Assembly: GCF_001641265.1 (NCBI RefSeq)
Contig: NW_020167529.1
Location: 831,001-895,000 of the forward strand
Direction: 5' to 3'
DNA: 64,000 nt
From: Pseudogymnoascus destructans
Lineage: Eukaryota; Ascomycota; Leotiomycetes; Thelebolales; Thelebolaceae
The position numbers and the translations under genes are program-made. Positions 20,972 to 33,000 of this stretch are shown one piece after another (the stretch's first letter is position 1; every line of letters starts with the position of its first letter). The notes under the pieces are model-generated. The model did no database searches. It was not told the DNA's origin and saw only the letters and a program-made list of their open reading frames with translations.

Positions 20972-23900
20972 TCAAATGAGGACCCATTCACTGCCTCTCT
21001 TGAGGAATTTGTCCAGTAGCATGCCAATATCTGTCACGACGAATCTGCAGATATAGAATCCGAAGAACTCCGCAGCGTGGCGAGTGCTCAGTTCCAAACC
21101 GACTTGTGTTTTATCTGCATGTTTAAGGCCGGGATCCTCGACCTGACGAGCGATTTGGTCTAAATATAGTTAGTAAGGGGTTATGGCAGGTATAACTGTG
21201 TGGGTGTTAAACATACCAAGGACTTGAGCTGCATCGAATAGCTTTGCTAATGCGCTCATATAGTTGGCATTCGGGCCCGTAAAGTGAACCTGGGATATAT
21301 CCCTCTTCGCGAATCGGGTACTGCCCGAGGTCGTCATGGGAAGAGAACTTATAGTATGTCCTTCCTTTGGAGTCTCTGTTACTGCGGTGCGTCCGCCGTA
21401 ATTATTCAGCGCCACCCCAGAACTCTTGGACCGCAATCGGCGCCACGAGAACGAAGATTGCTTCCCGGTCCCGGACGATGTTTTGGAGGTGGTGGTAGTT
21501 GCCTCTGCTTCGGTTGAGGTCGACGAGGCATCCTTAAATAGCATGCCTGAGCCCTGTACACCGACATCATTACCAAGCTTTCGTACTAGAATGGCCCGAG
21601 CTTGCTCAAGGACGTCTTCAAAAGCCTGCATCTCATCGAGCACCGCATCCGCATCAAAGGTATCAACCTGAGCGAGTTTCTGCAAAGCTGCCGTTAGGAG
21701 ATCACAGCATGATATCTTCTCCTCAAGCCCCTTGATTTTAACTCCCTTGACACGCCAGACATCCCTTGGTACGAAAAGTTTGGTAGAGAGGTATCCACCA
21801 CGAGTATGGACCAAGGTTTGATAGAAAGCGCGCATTAGCCAGAAAGGCCGTAGGAGATGTTCAGTCGGACATGGCTCCAAGGGTATCGGCCCACCTGTGT
21901 GGCCGCTTTTAGGCAAGCTTGGACTTTCTGGAGAGTGCATATCATTATCGAATAGGTACAGGCCGCCGGTGGGAGCACCATTCGGAGCACCATTTATCTT
22001 GTCTCGGAAAGCCACTGCAATGGGTGTTGGCAGTGCTGGCATCGCCGGCAGTCTGTTTGGATCTCCCCTCGTGGCTGAAATGGTGCCAAACTGAGCCGTC
22101 ATTGGCGTATTCGGTGACACCTCGGGGCCATCGTCCACGTGAGATACCGAAGGATTTCGACTCTTCAGGTTCTTGAGACTGGAGGAAGAGAAGTTCTTCC
22201 GGATTCCTGATCTGGACTGCGCTCGTCCAGGAGAACCAGAACAAGGAATAGAGCAGGCATTATCGTCCAAATTAAAGCTTTGCGTAAGTGTAGGCGTCGG
22301 CGGAGACGCAACGTCTGCTAGGAAAGGAGATGAGGTTTGGCGAGCCCAGAATCCGGTGTTGCTCGCGGATTGCGGTATCGGAGGTGGTGGCATTTCCATT
22401 TTCGGTAGCGAAAACCCTCCTGCAGGCTCTAAAGGGACTTCCGGAGGTGGTGCTTTTGGTGTGGTAATTGTGGTGGTATCGATCTTCAATTGCTTGGGAT
22501 TTTGTCCCGACAGGCGTCTGCCCCTCACGGCATGAGAATTAGTTGCGGGTTCGGGCGCCTGCATTTGCAATGGTCGTGAGAATTGCGGAGCACTAGACGT
22601 AGGAGGAAGCGGGGGAGCTTGGCCAGGGGGAGGGTAAACTGGCGGCGGTGTTTTCGATTGAAAAACGGGTAATTTGGGGATAGGGGTAGTCTCCGTAATG
22701 GTAGACATGGTAGTTCCACTAGTGGTGGGATTTGACCCGAGAGAACTGTGCCAGGTGCGTCCAGAAAACCCACTCGAGTCAGATTCTCGAGGCAATGCCG
22801 ACTTGGACTGGAGACCGAACTCAAACTCATCCATAACGTAGCCTCTGGTCATCTCCTCAAGCATACGCTCTTCTTCCTCTGATTCGCCGTCATAGTAGTC
22901 CTCCTGGCCGGTCTGGTCTTGTGCCATGCGCTCCCTCTCTCGATCTCTGGCCATGTGAACAGCGGTCTCCCTTTCTGTTTGCCTGACCCTTTCCCTAGCC
23001 ATCTCAACCCTCATTCGCATACTTGCGACTCCATTATCATACTCAGCAGTGCTTCTCATGGGAGGGAGGTTTTCCACAGGCTCGAAACCGTCGTCATATG
23101 CTGCTTCCACTGCAGCATCTAAGGCAGCATCAAATTCTGCCTCGGTTGCTCCGCTAGCAGCTCGTATATGTTTCCTTCTCATGCCCAGTGACGACGTCCT
23201 TGAATGTACGGACGAAGCCCCGGAACCACCAGATTCATCAATAGTATCCAGCCAGGAAATGGAATCGGTGCTTATTTCCCTCGCATGACTGTTTTCATTC
23301 GATTCAGTCGATGGACGATAGGGCTTTGAGTGGTCTTCTTCCGTTGGTAGCATATCCATTGGAGAGGTTGGGGGTCTTGGGGAGAGTGGTGGCACCATCA
23401 TTGATTGGCGCTCCATTGGGGGGGGCAGAGCTGTTTGTGAGCCGAGGAGGCCTTGGCCGATCGGAGACCTTGCAGGGGCAGATCTCTGGTAACGATCAGT
23501 ACTTTGGCCTCGAGGTTCATTCTGGAAACTTACATCAAAGGTCTGCGGCACAAGTGAGTCCCTTCGTCGGGGGTGTTGTATAGGTGGCTGCTCAGCAGGG
23601 AAAGGTTCAAGGGCAAAGGTGTCTTGGTTAACTATTGTCGTCATAGTTGCCATTCCTACCGTTGCTCCGTCATCATCTATGGGGGGAGATAGATCATCTG
23701 TGTATTCAATGCTTTCGGGTCTGGCAGGTAAGGCTTTGTCATCCTCATTGTAGGGAGCAAGCTTCACCAGCTCTGTTATCCGACTGGTGTAGGTATTTCG
23801 CTATATTTGGTTAGTAATATTCGATCGAGCGGGAAATCCAACCTACAATAGCCTCCAGCTTCCTTCTATCTTCATCCCCGGAGCTCCTCATCATCACTTG

Positions 23901-24884
23901 TTGTAGTAAATCGCATGCCTCTGAATACGCCTGCATGGCACCCTCGAAATTCATTGCATTATCAAGCACCACCGCCGTATTCGCTTTCTGAAGCGCCTTT
24001 GAAAGCATGGCTTTTTGCGATGGCTGCCTCGACGAGCGATCTTTGTTTTTCTCCGAGGATATGGTCCCTGAGCTCCCTTTCGTGGCGTGCGACCGGTTTC
24101 GCGAATGTCCCCTACTGCGGCTACGGTCCCCTCCCTGCCGCGGCTTCTGGACAGGGCTGGCACTAGATTTGGTGTATCCTGGTGGGAGCGAAGACGAAGG
24201 GATTATGGGAGACCGATTCATTGAATGGTTTCTCGTTGAGCCAAGGGTATTTAGATGCTCCCACGAATCGCCAAAGTAGTCAGGCGCCGCAGACCGCACC
24301 GCGGCGGACAGTAACCCTGCAGTTGATGGCGAGATAGTTGTTCCCGTTTGTGGGGACTGATCGCGATCGTTGCTACCAGGGCGATATGTGGGGAGCGTTA
24401 TTATGGGAGGTAGGGTCGGTGGGAGATTTGAGCCGTCTCGTCCTCGCAACGGAAGCCGCTGAGGAGAGCTTTCCGACTTTGGCGCCCCGTATCTGCTTCC
24501 TTTGGAGAAAGTATCAATTTTGCTGGTTCCGGAGGCCGACCCCAGCGCGCGCGAGGAGCTGTTTGACCTCACATGCGCCGTGGAACCTTTGCTAGAGGTT
24601 GTAGACTGCGACCAGCGATTCAGGTTTCCAACCCCGTCCCTGACACTCCCAAGACTGTCTGATCGCCTATGCGTAGCTATCTGGCGTCTTCGAGCCTCCG
24701 GCGATATTGGAGCTAGCTCCGGAAAGTTCGCAATATTCTTCCCATTTGCGCTAACTGGCGGGCGTGAATTCGATCGTCCTTGACGGTCGGCTTCTGACTG
24801 AAGAACAGGAGCATCAGTGGAATATGGCATATTCGCCTGGCGTTGGATTCGGTAGGATCGGTCGTCCGTGGCGGCCGCCTGCAT
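20972..24884 (-). CDS. MIT-domain-containing, largely disordered fungal protein
   Basis: Three exons: 24884-23847, 23800-21217 and 21159-20972, giving 1269 aa. The N-terminal 290 residues are Ser/Arg-rich and disordered. A MIT (microtubule-interacting and trafficking) three-helix domain follows at about 292-360: AMLSKALQKANTAVVLDNAMNFEGAMQAYSEACDLL... running across the first intron to RNTYTSRITEL. Proline-rich and acidic linkers lead to a C-terminal helical region (about 1020-1269) with LLRPFWLMRAFYQTLVHTRGGYLSTKLFVPRDVW, ending FFGFYICRFVVTDIGMLLDKFLKRGSEWVLI. The long C-terminal block is shared by fungal MIT proteins as I recall them, but its role is not known to me. A link to ESCRT-III or endosomal sorting is inferred only from the MIT domain. 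Splicing the last exon replaces a short non-conserved tail. Confidence 0.88.
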
Positions 24885-25650
24885 TGTGGTTTCGAGTCTC
24901 GAGAGTGTAGGCTAAAACTAGGGGTACGGTATCGAAAAGGCGCAAGCATGAATTGTTTCAACTTCAACGTTCGAAGGTCGGGAAGGCGCACGCGTATATG
25001 GCGCCTCGTCAACGGTGGCGTCAACGGTCTCGTCAGCGCGCGCGCGTTACAAGAACAACTGTAGTTTGTATACTGAGGGGTGTTCTAGTGCGATCGGTAT
25101 GTGGGCGGCGAGCGCGTGGGAGTCGCAACCATCGTTTAAGCGGAGTACATCCTCTTCCAATTGTGCTGTACAAGAGATGATGTGATATGTAAAAAATATA
25201 TCGTCGTATACGTTGGCGCACGAGGACGATTGGGAGGAGGAGGGGATGGTGGGTTGCGTTTTGTGAAGCCGCACAGTCGAGTCGGTGGAGATATGTAGAT
25301 AAGTCAGCCGAAGAGGGATGGACTAATTAGGCAATAAGGGGGGGGATAGGTCCCCGTTTGAGCCCCAGGTACGACAAGTAACTAACTTAACTAACTTTAG
25401 TTAGTTAAGTTAACTAACGTTACAGCTTCTCGTATTATGTAATCAATAGTCCCACGCGACGCGAATAGCGGCACCCGCGTATGACTTGATGCCCACCCGC
25501 GTATAATCCAACATACAGTAGCAAGATATTCCGAGATATACATCAAGTCCTTTGAAATGCATATAGTCTGAAGCTAAACTATGCACTCTACAGCTTCAAT
25601 CGTCGTGTGGAACATGTCCAAGTAACTCTATCGTACAAGAGAGATATATA
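24885..25650. promoter_or_regulatory. Promoter of MIT-domain gene and 3' flank of PXA/PX gene
   Basis: 766 bases with no supported gene. Includes a GCGCGCGCG stretch near 25037, a G run near 25340-25346, and a strong inverted repeat at 25384-25411. Confidence 0.45.
25384..25411. repeat. 13-bp perfect inverted repeat with 2-nt loop
   Basis: AACTTAACTAACT, a TT spacer, then AGTTAGTTAAGTT: a perfect 13-bp palindromic hairpin built from TTAGTTA-type units, with weaker pairing outside. It lies about 240 bases downstream of the PXA/PX stop codon and 500 upstream of the MIT gene start. Confidence 0.9.
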
Positions 25651-28632
25651 TCAGTGTGTGATCGCCCGAGCCCCTTGCAACAGGAGCCCAAACATCAATC
25701 CTCTAGCAACCTTCTCGTCCTGCAAGTAGTCAAATACTCTGCCAACGGCCTCGCCTGTAGCAGCCTGACCCATAACGCCGGCCAATGCAGGTGGAATACC
25801 CCTCTCAATAACCAGTTTCCTAGCCCGGACCCTCAACTTTGTCTTTTCATCCGGACCGAGTTCCTCGGGCCATGCTTTAAGCTCTTCTTCGGTTGGCATT
25901 GTGTTCTCACGTATCTTCCGGAGGTGGCTGGCAATCCCAGCGTCAGAAGTATTTGAAGTGATAACGGATTCTTGGACAAGAGACTGGATGGATGCCAGCG
26001 AAGGATTTCCAGGCCGAAGGAGGAACGTTTTGGCCGCCGTGAGGAGTGTTCGGCGTATATTCCAGACAGATGATAGCGTATATAGTTCATTGATCATGGC
26101 AAACGTCAACTCCAGAGCTACTCTGGTCTCCTCCTCCGTGAAAGGCGTTGGATCCTTTCGCTTGTTGGGTACCTTGACCTCGGATATCGACGGGGATCTT
26201 AGGGACTGGACTGGTGAGGCGTTATTCGTAGATGTAACTGGTGTCATAATTTCGTTTTTCGACAAAGCAGGCGATGAAGAAGATCGTATTATTCCGTAAT
26301 CGTCAGGCATGTCGCTAGGCGGTGGCGGTAGAATGATGTTATCGAGATCTGGTAGTTGGTTCCGAGGCTCTTCTTCTGTCCCTAACGATTCCATTGACGA
26401 TTTCATGGATACATCGCTAACCCCGTTACTAGAGCTTTCAACTGGTGTACTGGACGGCTCATGCTCGGGTGTTTCTGCGATGACTACTGCCTCGCTGTGA
26501 GATGTAGCTGCCCTATTTCGAGCTTCTTCGCTTGATGGCTTTGTGCCGTTGATGGAGGCACTATTGTCAAGTTCTGGTGCAAGCGACGAGGATGATCGGA
26601 AGCCAGGACGAAAACTAAGGCTAAGTTTGCTGGCAGACCTTCCTCTCCCAGGATTTATATTCCCAATGACCCCTGTCATGCCACCGAAAACAGTTTTACC
26701 GCCTTCAGCAGCTCCCTTAGAAGCACTCATCAGGTTATCAACCAAGCCCTTACCCATAGTTTCAAAGGCTGCAGGAGATGGCCACCCAAATCCCTTTCCA
26801 GACTGCCCCTGGCTTTGGCTTTGTTCTTTTTCAAGGAAACGTTTCATTCCCACGCTTTCAGCCAAAGCCGCATGACGACATGCATCGCGCAGATAATTTT
26901 CCAAATTAGTCCGCAAGTCGGCCTTGCCCTGGTTTATCCAAGTCGGCAGTGTGGAATGCGTTTGTGTGAAGGCTATCACTCCAGACACCTGGGCAATGCG
27001 CTTTAGAACTTCGTGGAGTGTTTCAAAATCTGTATATTTGCGAACAATCATCCACCCGGAGTAACGCGAGGAATTTGGCTCAATCTGGACCAAATAATCT
27101 CCCATGGGCTTGCTGCGAAAGCGACTATTATCGCCTGGAGAAGCGTCGTCCATGATAGTTATACCGGCGCCTTTAAGCGTCAAAGGCTTGGGCGTCTCAT
27201 TATCCAAGTCGATATTTCGTTGGGGCGCCATCTGGTCGAAGCTTGTGAACGGCTGTTTCGGCTCCGCATCAACTTCGACGGAAGCCGGGACAAATGTTTC
27301 TTCAATCGGACCTAGGGAAATATTTACGCCATCCGAACCGTGACTTGACGATATCCTGGCAATGTCTGGGGCGTCCCTGGATAAGGAAGATCTTAAAGTC
27401 TCTTTAGACTGCCTTGATTCATCCTCAGCAATTAGCTGGCTTAGCCTTTCCGCTTCTTCTGTGGCAGACTTCATTGCGTCGTCCGCTCTGCTGGCCCGTT
27501 TTTGAGAGCTGACGTCGGGCTCCGTAGGTTTAATCCCTTTCGGAGATGGTATGCCCATGCCAGCATCAATCGCCTGAATAATATCCGGTTCGCCCTCCTC
27601 TAACAGATATACAATCCAACCATTTATCCACTCTGGCTTGGAACAGGCCATCAAACTCATCTCCATTACAACCCCACTTAATATTCTTTCCAAGAAGACC
27701 CTTGCCGGATTGCAACTATACACGGATTTCTCAATGAAATTCTGTAATAAATCATTGGCTATCAACTGGAACTTTTTCTGCTGCTGGTTCTCATCCATGA
27801 TATGGGCGAGATGGGAATCCGGGTTCGAGGTGAGGTATTCCTGCACTGCATCTTCAGGAGAAATATCGGAATCAGGCGAAGCCAGAATGGCGGTTGAAAG
27901 TTCACCAAGAAAGACGATAACAATCGAGGAGCAATTGGTAAAGAAGTCCAGAAAAGCGTCTGCGGGGCGCTTCTTCGACAAAGAATTTGCTATAGAGCGA
28001 AGGAACGACACCAGAGTTTGCTGGCTCGTTCGCGGAAATGTCCTTTCTTCCGGCAGGACGGAAAGGTACCAGTACTCCACATAATCTCGAATTGTTGCTT
28101 CCACCAGTTCCCTCAGTGCCTCTGCCGTGGCAGGGCGAAAGTCGTCAAAGTTGGCCGCCCCTGTCACAACCGCCTCGTCTGTATCGTCATTGTCGTCAAA
28201 TTCGTAAGGATTCGCAGGATTCTTTTCCCTCCAATCTAAGACCTTTTGTAGGACGTGAAGGCCCCTCTGCTTTTGGTGGGTGGTGTGGATATCGGCGACA
28301 GCACTATGCCTCTCCCACGACGCATGCAGTATTATCCCTCCAAATGCGCCCATAAGCACGAGCCCGACCCTCCCCAAGACGAGATATGTACAGCCAGCCA
28401 GCCCAACTGCTATGGAGCACAGCTGTTCAGTGGACGCATGGGCTAGGTACTGGAGGACTCGAGTCGTCGCATCTGGCGTTGCGGCTGGTGCGCGCGTGGG
28501 TGTGGCGTCAGCTCCTCCATTGGGTGCATCATCGTCTAGGGGTGAGGAACCATTTCCTTGATGGTCTTTATTATCTTCGATTATTGCCATTGAGATATGG
28601 GGGTTCGCTTTGTCCCAGATTGTTGCGATCAT
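25651..28632 (-). CDS. PXA-PX-Nexin_C sorting-nexin-like membrane protein
   Basis: Single exon, 993 aa. A hydrophobic hairpin at about 71-105 (LCSIAVGLAGCTYLVLG and LVLMGAFGGIILHAS) would anchor it in a membrane. A PXA domain follows (about 165-340; LRELVEATIRDYVEYWYLSV and FIEKSVYSCNPARVFLERILSGVVMEMSL), then a disordered linker, a PX phosphoinositide-binding domain (about 510-600; SRYSGWMIVRKYTDFETLHEVL, with the basic-aromatic RKYTDF core), another disordered stretch and a sorting-nexin C-terminal domain (about 830-975). The order matches Mdm1/SNX13/14/25-type proteins that sit at ER-vacuole or ER-lipid-droplet contacts, but I see no RGS domain between PXA and PX. The second in-frame ATG at residue 15 is an alternative start. 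Confidence 0.9.
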   Translation of the reverse strand: MIATIWDKANPHISMAIIEDNKDHQGNGSSPLDDDAPNGGADATPTRAPAATPDATTRVLQYLAHASTEQLCSIAVGLAGCTYLVLGRVGLVLMGAFGGIILHASWERHSAVADIHTTHQKQRGLHVLQKVLDWREKNPANPYEFDDNDDTDEAVVTGAANFDDFRPATAEALRELVEATIRDYVEYWYLSVLPEERTFPRTSQQTLVSFLRSIANSLSKKRPADAFLDFFTNCSSIVIVFLGELSTAILASPDSDISPEDAVQEYLTSNPDSHLAHIMDENQQQKKFQLIANDLLQNFIEKSVYSCNPARVFLERILSGVVMEMSLMACSKPEWINGWIVYLLEEGEPDIIQAIDAGMGIPSPKGIKPTEPDVSSQKRASRADDAMKSATEEAERLSQLIAEDESRQSKETLRSSLSRDAPDIARISSSHGSDGVNISLGPIEETFVPASVEVDAEPKQPFTSFDQMAPQRNIDLDNETPKPLTLKGAGITIMDDASPGDNSRFRSKPMGDYLVQIEPNSSRYSGWMIVRKYTDFETLHEVLKRIAQVSGVIAFTQTHSTLPTWINQGKADLRTNLENYLRDACRHAALAESVGMKRFLEKEQSQSQGQSGKGFGWPSPAAFETMGKGLVDNLMSASKGAAEGGKTVFGGMTGVIGNINPGRGRSASKLSLSFRPGFRSSSSLAPELDNSASINGTKPSSEEARNRAATSHSEAVVIAETPEHEPSSTPVESSSNGVSDVSMKSSMESLGTEEEPRNQLPDLDNIILPPPPSDMPDDYGIIRSSSSPALSKNEIMTPVTSTNNASPVQSLRSPSISEVKVPNKRKDPTPFTEEETRVALELTFAMINELYTLSSVWNIRRTLLTAAKTFLLRPGNPSLASIQSLVQESVITSNTSDAGIASHLRKIRENTMPTEEELKAWPEELGPDEKTKLRVRARKLVIERGIPPALAGVMGQAATGEAVGRVFDYLQDEKVARGLMFGLLLQGARAITH

Positions 28633-29280
28633 CAGTTATTGCGCAACCGCTGTCGAGTCGTCGTCGTTGCAATGGGAGAGATATACGGTAGTATCAGGGA
28701 GGTCCTATCATCTTACAAAGAAAAAAAGAAAAGAACCTAGAGAGCAGCTGACGTAGACATATATACCGAAATATAAGTGGGTTGAAAGCAACAATCTCAA
28801 TCTTTAACTCTCCGTTCCTTGCTTATCCTCAGCCCAAGGTAGAGCCCCTATTGTTTCAGCCGCCGTTCTGAGGGAGATCTAGGCTGGTGAGGGCCATTAC
28901 CAGCCACACTACGAGTAGGCTGTATCACCATTGTCACGTGACTATCAATCACTGAACGCGTTGTTGCGCGGGGTGTGCTCGATTGACCGCGTCCAAAGCT
29001 TGGCCCGATGTGTAACCTTCTTGTCTACACCGAGGTCTCGATATTTGATATTTCCGATTCCATATTCGCTGCCCATTCCGCATCACTGGAGCCTCAATAA
29101 AGTCCCGTCCGAACTCTATTTCACGGATATCTGAACTTAACACTTGCAAGCAACCACTTCAACTTCAGGTAATGAGTGAGACCCAGACCCTTCAAATAAT
29201 GAACCGAATTAATGGAATCCGTGCAGTCATTTTTTGAGCGAAGATACCCTCAACAATCTCATCCCTCCTTCTCTTCCACA
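28633..29280. promoter_or_regulatory. Divergent promoter region, PXA/PX (-) / PC4 (+)
   Basis: 648 bases. Carries the perfect 10-bp palindrome GTCACGTGAC (28933-28942), an E-box of Cbf1/bHLH type. No gene is supported. An ATG at 29212 upstream of the PC4 start opens a frame that overlaps it, so translation could be affected by an upstream ORF if transcription begins early enough. Confidence 0.5.
28933..28942. promoter_or_regulatory. GTCACGTGAC palindromic E-box
   Basis: Perfect palindrome containing TCACGTGA, 340 bases upstream of the PC4 start and 300 upstream of the PXA/PX start. Binding by a bHLH factor such as Cbf1 is inferred from the motif alone. Confidence 0.45.
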
Positions 29281-29915
29281 ATGCCAGTCACCAAGCGCGG
29301 CCGCGCCCGGGATTCGCCCAGCGATATCGATGACTACGATGATGGCAGTGGCTTCGTCGCCTCCGACGACGACGCCAAACCCAAAAGCAAGAGAACGAAA
29401 ACAGCAAAGCCAAGCAGCGTCACCAAACCTGCACAGGCCCAGACCGGCGAGGGTGGCGAGAAGTTCTGGGAGGTTAGTTGCTTACCCATAGCGTCTGAGA
29501 GATGATAATGGATGGATGTGACTGACTAACAAATCTCCGAATCCAGTTATCACAGGGAAGAAACAGCAGGAGAATCGGCATCAGCGAGTTCAAGGGCACC
29601 CGTCTCATTAATATTCGGGAGTACTACCAGAACCCCGCGGGTGATCTCCTGCCGGGCAAGAAGGTAAACCAGAGCTACATGCCTGTATATATGTCAGGTG
29701 CTGACTTCTTGTAGGGTATCTCGCTGCCCCTGGACCAGTACAAGGTGCTTCTTCAGGCAATTCCAGATATCAATGCCGCTCTCACAGCAATGGGCGAAAC
29801 AGTCGAGTCAGGTGATGCGGCCCCGAGGAAAGCCAGAGTAAAGGGTGCCGACGCCGGTGCCAAGGAGCAGAGGGCTAATATCGATGAGACGAGCGATGAA
29901 GACGAGGAAGCGTAG
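29281..29915 (+). CDS. SUB1: PC4/Sub1 transcriptional coactivator
   Basis: Single-stranded-DNA-binding coactivator of RNA polymerase II that acts in the nucleus. Three exons: 29281-29472, 29547-29663 and 29715-29915, giving 169 aa. An acidic and basic, phosphorylatable N-terminal tail (SPSDIDDYDDGSGFVASDDD) precedes the PC4 fold at about residues 60-115. That fold shows FWELSQGRNSRRIGISEFKGTRLINIREYY and GKKGISLPLDQYKVLLQAIPDI, and ends in an acidic EDEEA tail. Both introns interrupt the PC4 domain, and the joined frame reproduces the family sequence without gaps. Converges on the DDHD gene with 139 bases between stop codons. Confidence 0.95.
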
Positions 29916-30054
29916 TCGTTTACAAGGGCTTGCTGTAATAATATGTATGAGATATGAATTATAATGACCATTCACCAGAGCAACATGAGATAGTATGTAT
30001 ATTCTATTGTGTCTACACTCTTCTAAGCCCTACCGGATCCGAACATCGCATCAA

Positions 30055-33000
30055 TCAACGCTTCAAGAGGTCCACGCTAGCCCTCCGCTTGAACGCCCGG
30101 TGTCTAGATAATAACTGGGATTGCATGAAATGACACACATCCTCGTCACCCCAATAGCTCAAATGGCTCGCGATAGTATTATAAGGATTGAAATCCAGAA
30201 CGCTCCTACTTCAAATTAGCATCTGCTCGTCAGAGCCACACGATTGCAACTTACTCCTGGATACTGAAATCGATACGACCATTCTCATTCAAGCCTCTAA
30301 CCTTCATCTCCTCTCTCCTCAGCTTCTTGGCCTTCTCCGCCGCCGCAAGCCTCTCCTTATTACTCTCCTCATTCCCTTGGTGACTCTTCCGATTCTTCTG
30401 GAACCCGGCGTACAGGGTCTCGATATCATCATCAATCAGCGTCGGCGCATTATCATTGCCCTCCCGGTCCGCATTGGCAGTATCCTCCGCCAGCTGCCTC
30501 TGCTTCTCATTCGTGTTTTCCCTCGTCAGAGGCCGCGTACCGGCAATAACGCCCCCACTTGAGATATTAGTTCCGGCGCCCATAGACAGCGGTGACTCGC
30601 GGATGCTCTGGCCCTGTGCTCGCTCCATCTTGGCGATATCCTCACCGGTGAGGCCGAGGCTTCGATTGAGGAGACTGCTCGCAATTCCGGAGCTAAAGCT
30701 AGACCAAAGGCCGCTTACGCTCTGGCCGACCCTGGCGCCGATTCCTGTGATGCCTTGAGCCGCAGACGTATTAAAGATACCCTTCTTCGTGTACGGAAGT
30801 GCCTGCGGTTTGAGGGATGACATGGCTGGTGCTATAAGGGGCTCGAGGCGGTATGCGATGGGGTCAGAAGGATGAAAGATGTTGTACAGCTGTGCGCATT
30901 TGGGTGAGGATATCGAGTAGGGGAGCCCACTTGTGGGGACAAACGCCTCGTTGGGATGGCTATTTGCGGCGAGGAATGGGTCATCCAGCATATCCAAATC
31001 CATGGGGCTCTGTGCTGGCATTGCTTCAGGGTGACGCCGAGCGGCAATTGTCCGCCCCTTGAGCATTTGGAAGAGTCCAATAGGGCTACCGAGGCAGTAA
31101 AAGTCTTCAACTTCAAAATCGAAACTCATATCCTTGCCATCTTTTTTGCTTTGAGGTTGCACCCCGGGTCGATTGTGATAGAACTTTGGGTGTTTGGGTA
31201 GCCCGTACGTATCCTTGTCTTCCTTCTGACGGCAGAGGATATCGAAGAAGATGGCGGAACCGAGGGAGTGTCCGATCAAGCTGACCTTCCCGTTGAAATC
31301 TGGATTGCGGTCTAAGAAAAGCTTGTACACCCGGTTGCACTCGCGGAGCACGATATTAGAGATGTGTTCCCTATAGGCACTTTGATAAAGCAAGACGTCC
31401 AGAGCAAGGTCGGTGATGAGACTTCTCACGAACGGGACACCTTCCATGGTAATGTCGTCCAAGCTTGGATATTCCTCGTCTTCGCTAGAGATATCGGCAA
31501 GATCATGCTCTTTGCGGTTCTGCTTCAGGCCATGGCGAGGGAAATCTAGCAAGTGTCGCCAGCAAACTGGGAGGACTTGAATCCGGCAGTTCTTTGGAAG
31601 CTTATCGATTTCGGAATTCAGGGCTTGTAGATCCGCAGAGTTTCCATACACGCTTTTGAGTGTCTGGCGGAGGACATTGACGTCGTGGATAAAGTTTACG
31701 CTCTCGGTCCGCATCCCTAAACGCTGTCCAATTCCATGTGTCACCAGAATCAAATGTTCAATCTCCCGAGATTGATCTTCGGATGGATGATCCTGATAAT
31801 CATCCCGAATCTCCTTTTCGTCCAGTTTTCTTACCGCCTCTTCAGTTTTCGGGGTTGAACTGCCACTCAACGCCGGCTTCTGCGTTTCGGCATGTAAGTC
31901 GCGAATATCGGATGCCCTCAGCGTCCCAGCTGGGGCGGATCTGCGCTTCAGAAGCCTCTGTTGTCTTTCATCAAGCCGAAGACCTGCCTTATCAGGCTCA
32001 TCTACCATATCTGGTTCTGGGCTCGAAGGCACCTCAGTCTTGGCATCAGCTGAAGTCTTCTCCCCTTTGGTATAACCTCGCACTATCTTCACACCGCTCA
32101 TATAGCCACCTCCTGAAAATCGTTGGTAAACGGTCGTACTCATGCGGGACACGATGCCGTCATCTGATAACCACGCAACGGTGTCATCCTGGTATGTGAC
32201 AATGGAGTTCATATATGAGCCAAACAGACGGTGAGTCTGAGGTTGGTGTGCGACATCCGTAGGTTTACTTCCAGCCTGCTCCGTGGCCCCTTTCAAGTTT
32301 TCAGCGGATGCTTTGGGAGTGACTTCGGCAGCGCCCATATCGGTAGGCAATTTCGCCTCATCCGCGGTTTTTGGCTGAGCATCTTTAACGGCAGGCTTCG
32401 GATAGCGAAATGGCTTGACCTTCAGATATCCCTCCTCCAACTGTGTGGCCAAGTTCTCATCACATGGCCTAAGCGTCGATCCCTCCTGATAGAACCAAGT
32501 ACCTCTCCTCACGTCATATATCGGTCCAAGCCAATAAACTGGCGCAAGTTCCCTCTCCTCGATGTCGACATCAAATAGGTAGTCCTCATTGACAGGTACC
32601 TTGATTGTCCTTTGCTGCCTCGGAGAACTATCCCCTTCTAAAAAGCTATTCTCCTTTCTGCCAGGCTTTGACTCTGGCGATGTTGTCAAGTCGATTGGAC
32701 TTTGAGCCGTTTGCCCTTCATCCTCTTCATCCTCAACAAACTTCTGGTATGCTTTCTCGATAGACTGAGAATCCCCGGGGGAGAACGTCAAGTATTTCTT
32801 CGGCGCAGGCAGCGGTTTCGACTCGATATTGACGTCTTTGAGCAGCTTAGGTTTTCGCTTTGGAACCTTCAACACGTTAGCAAGCATTTTGATTGCCGAC
32901 AGGGAATTCTTACATCAACCGCATAAAACCACTTCGTCTTAAGCGGGGGGCAATCCTCCGGATACCTCCTCGTACTAATCCCATGCGAACGCCCAACACT

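Noticed and set aside
23522..23560. Possible extra intron (GTAAGT) inside the MIT-domain gene
   Set aside because: The frame stays open across it and no good acceptor gives a better protein, so it is treated as coding.
30188..30562. Plus-strand Leu-rich frame
   Set aside because: It is antisense to the C-terminal coding part of the DDHD gene.
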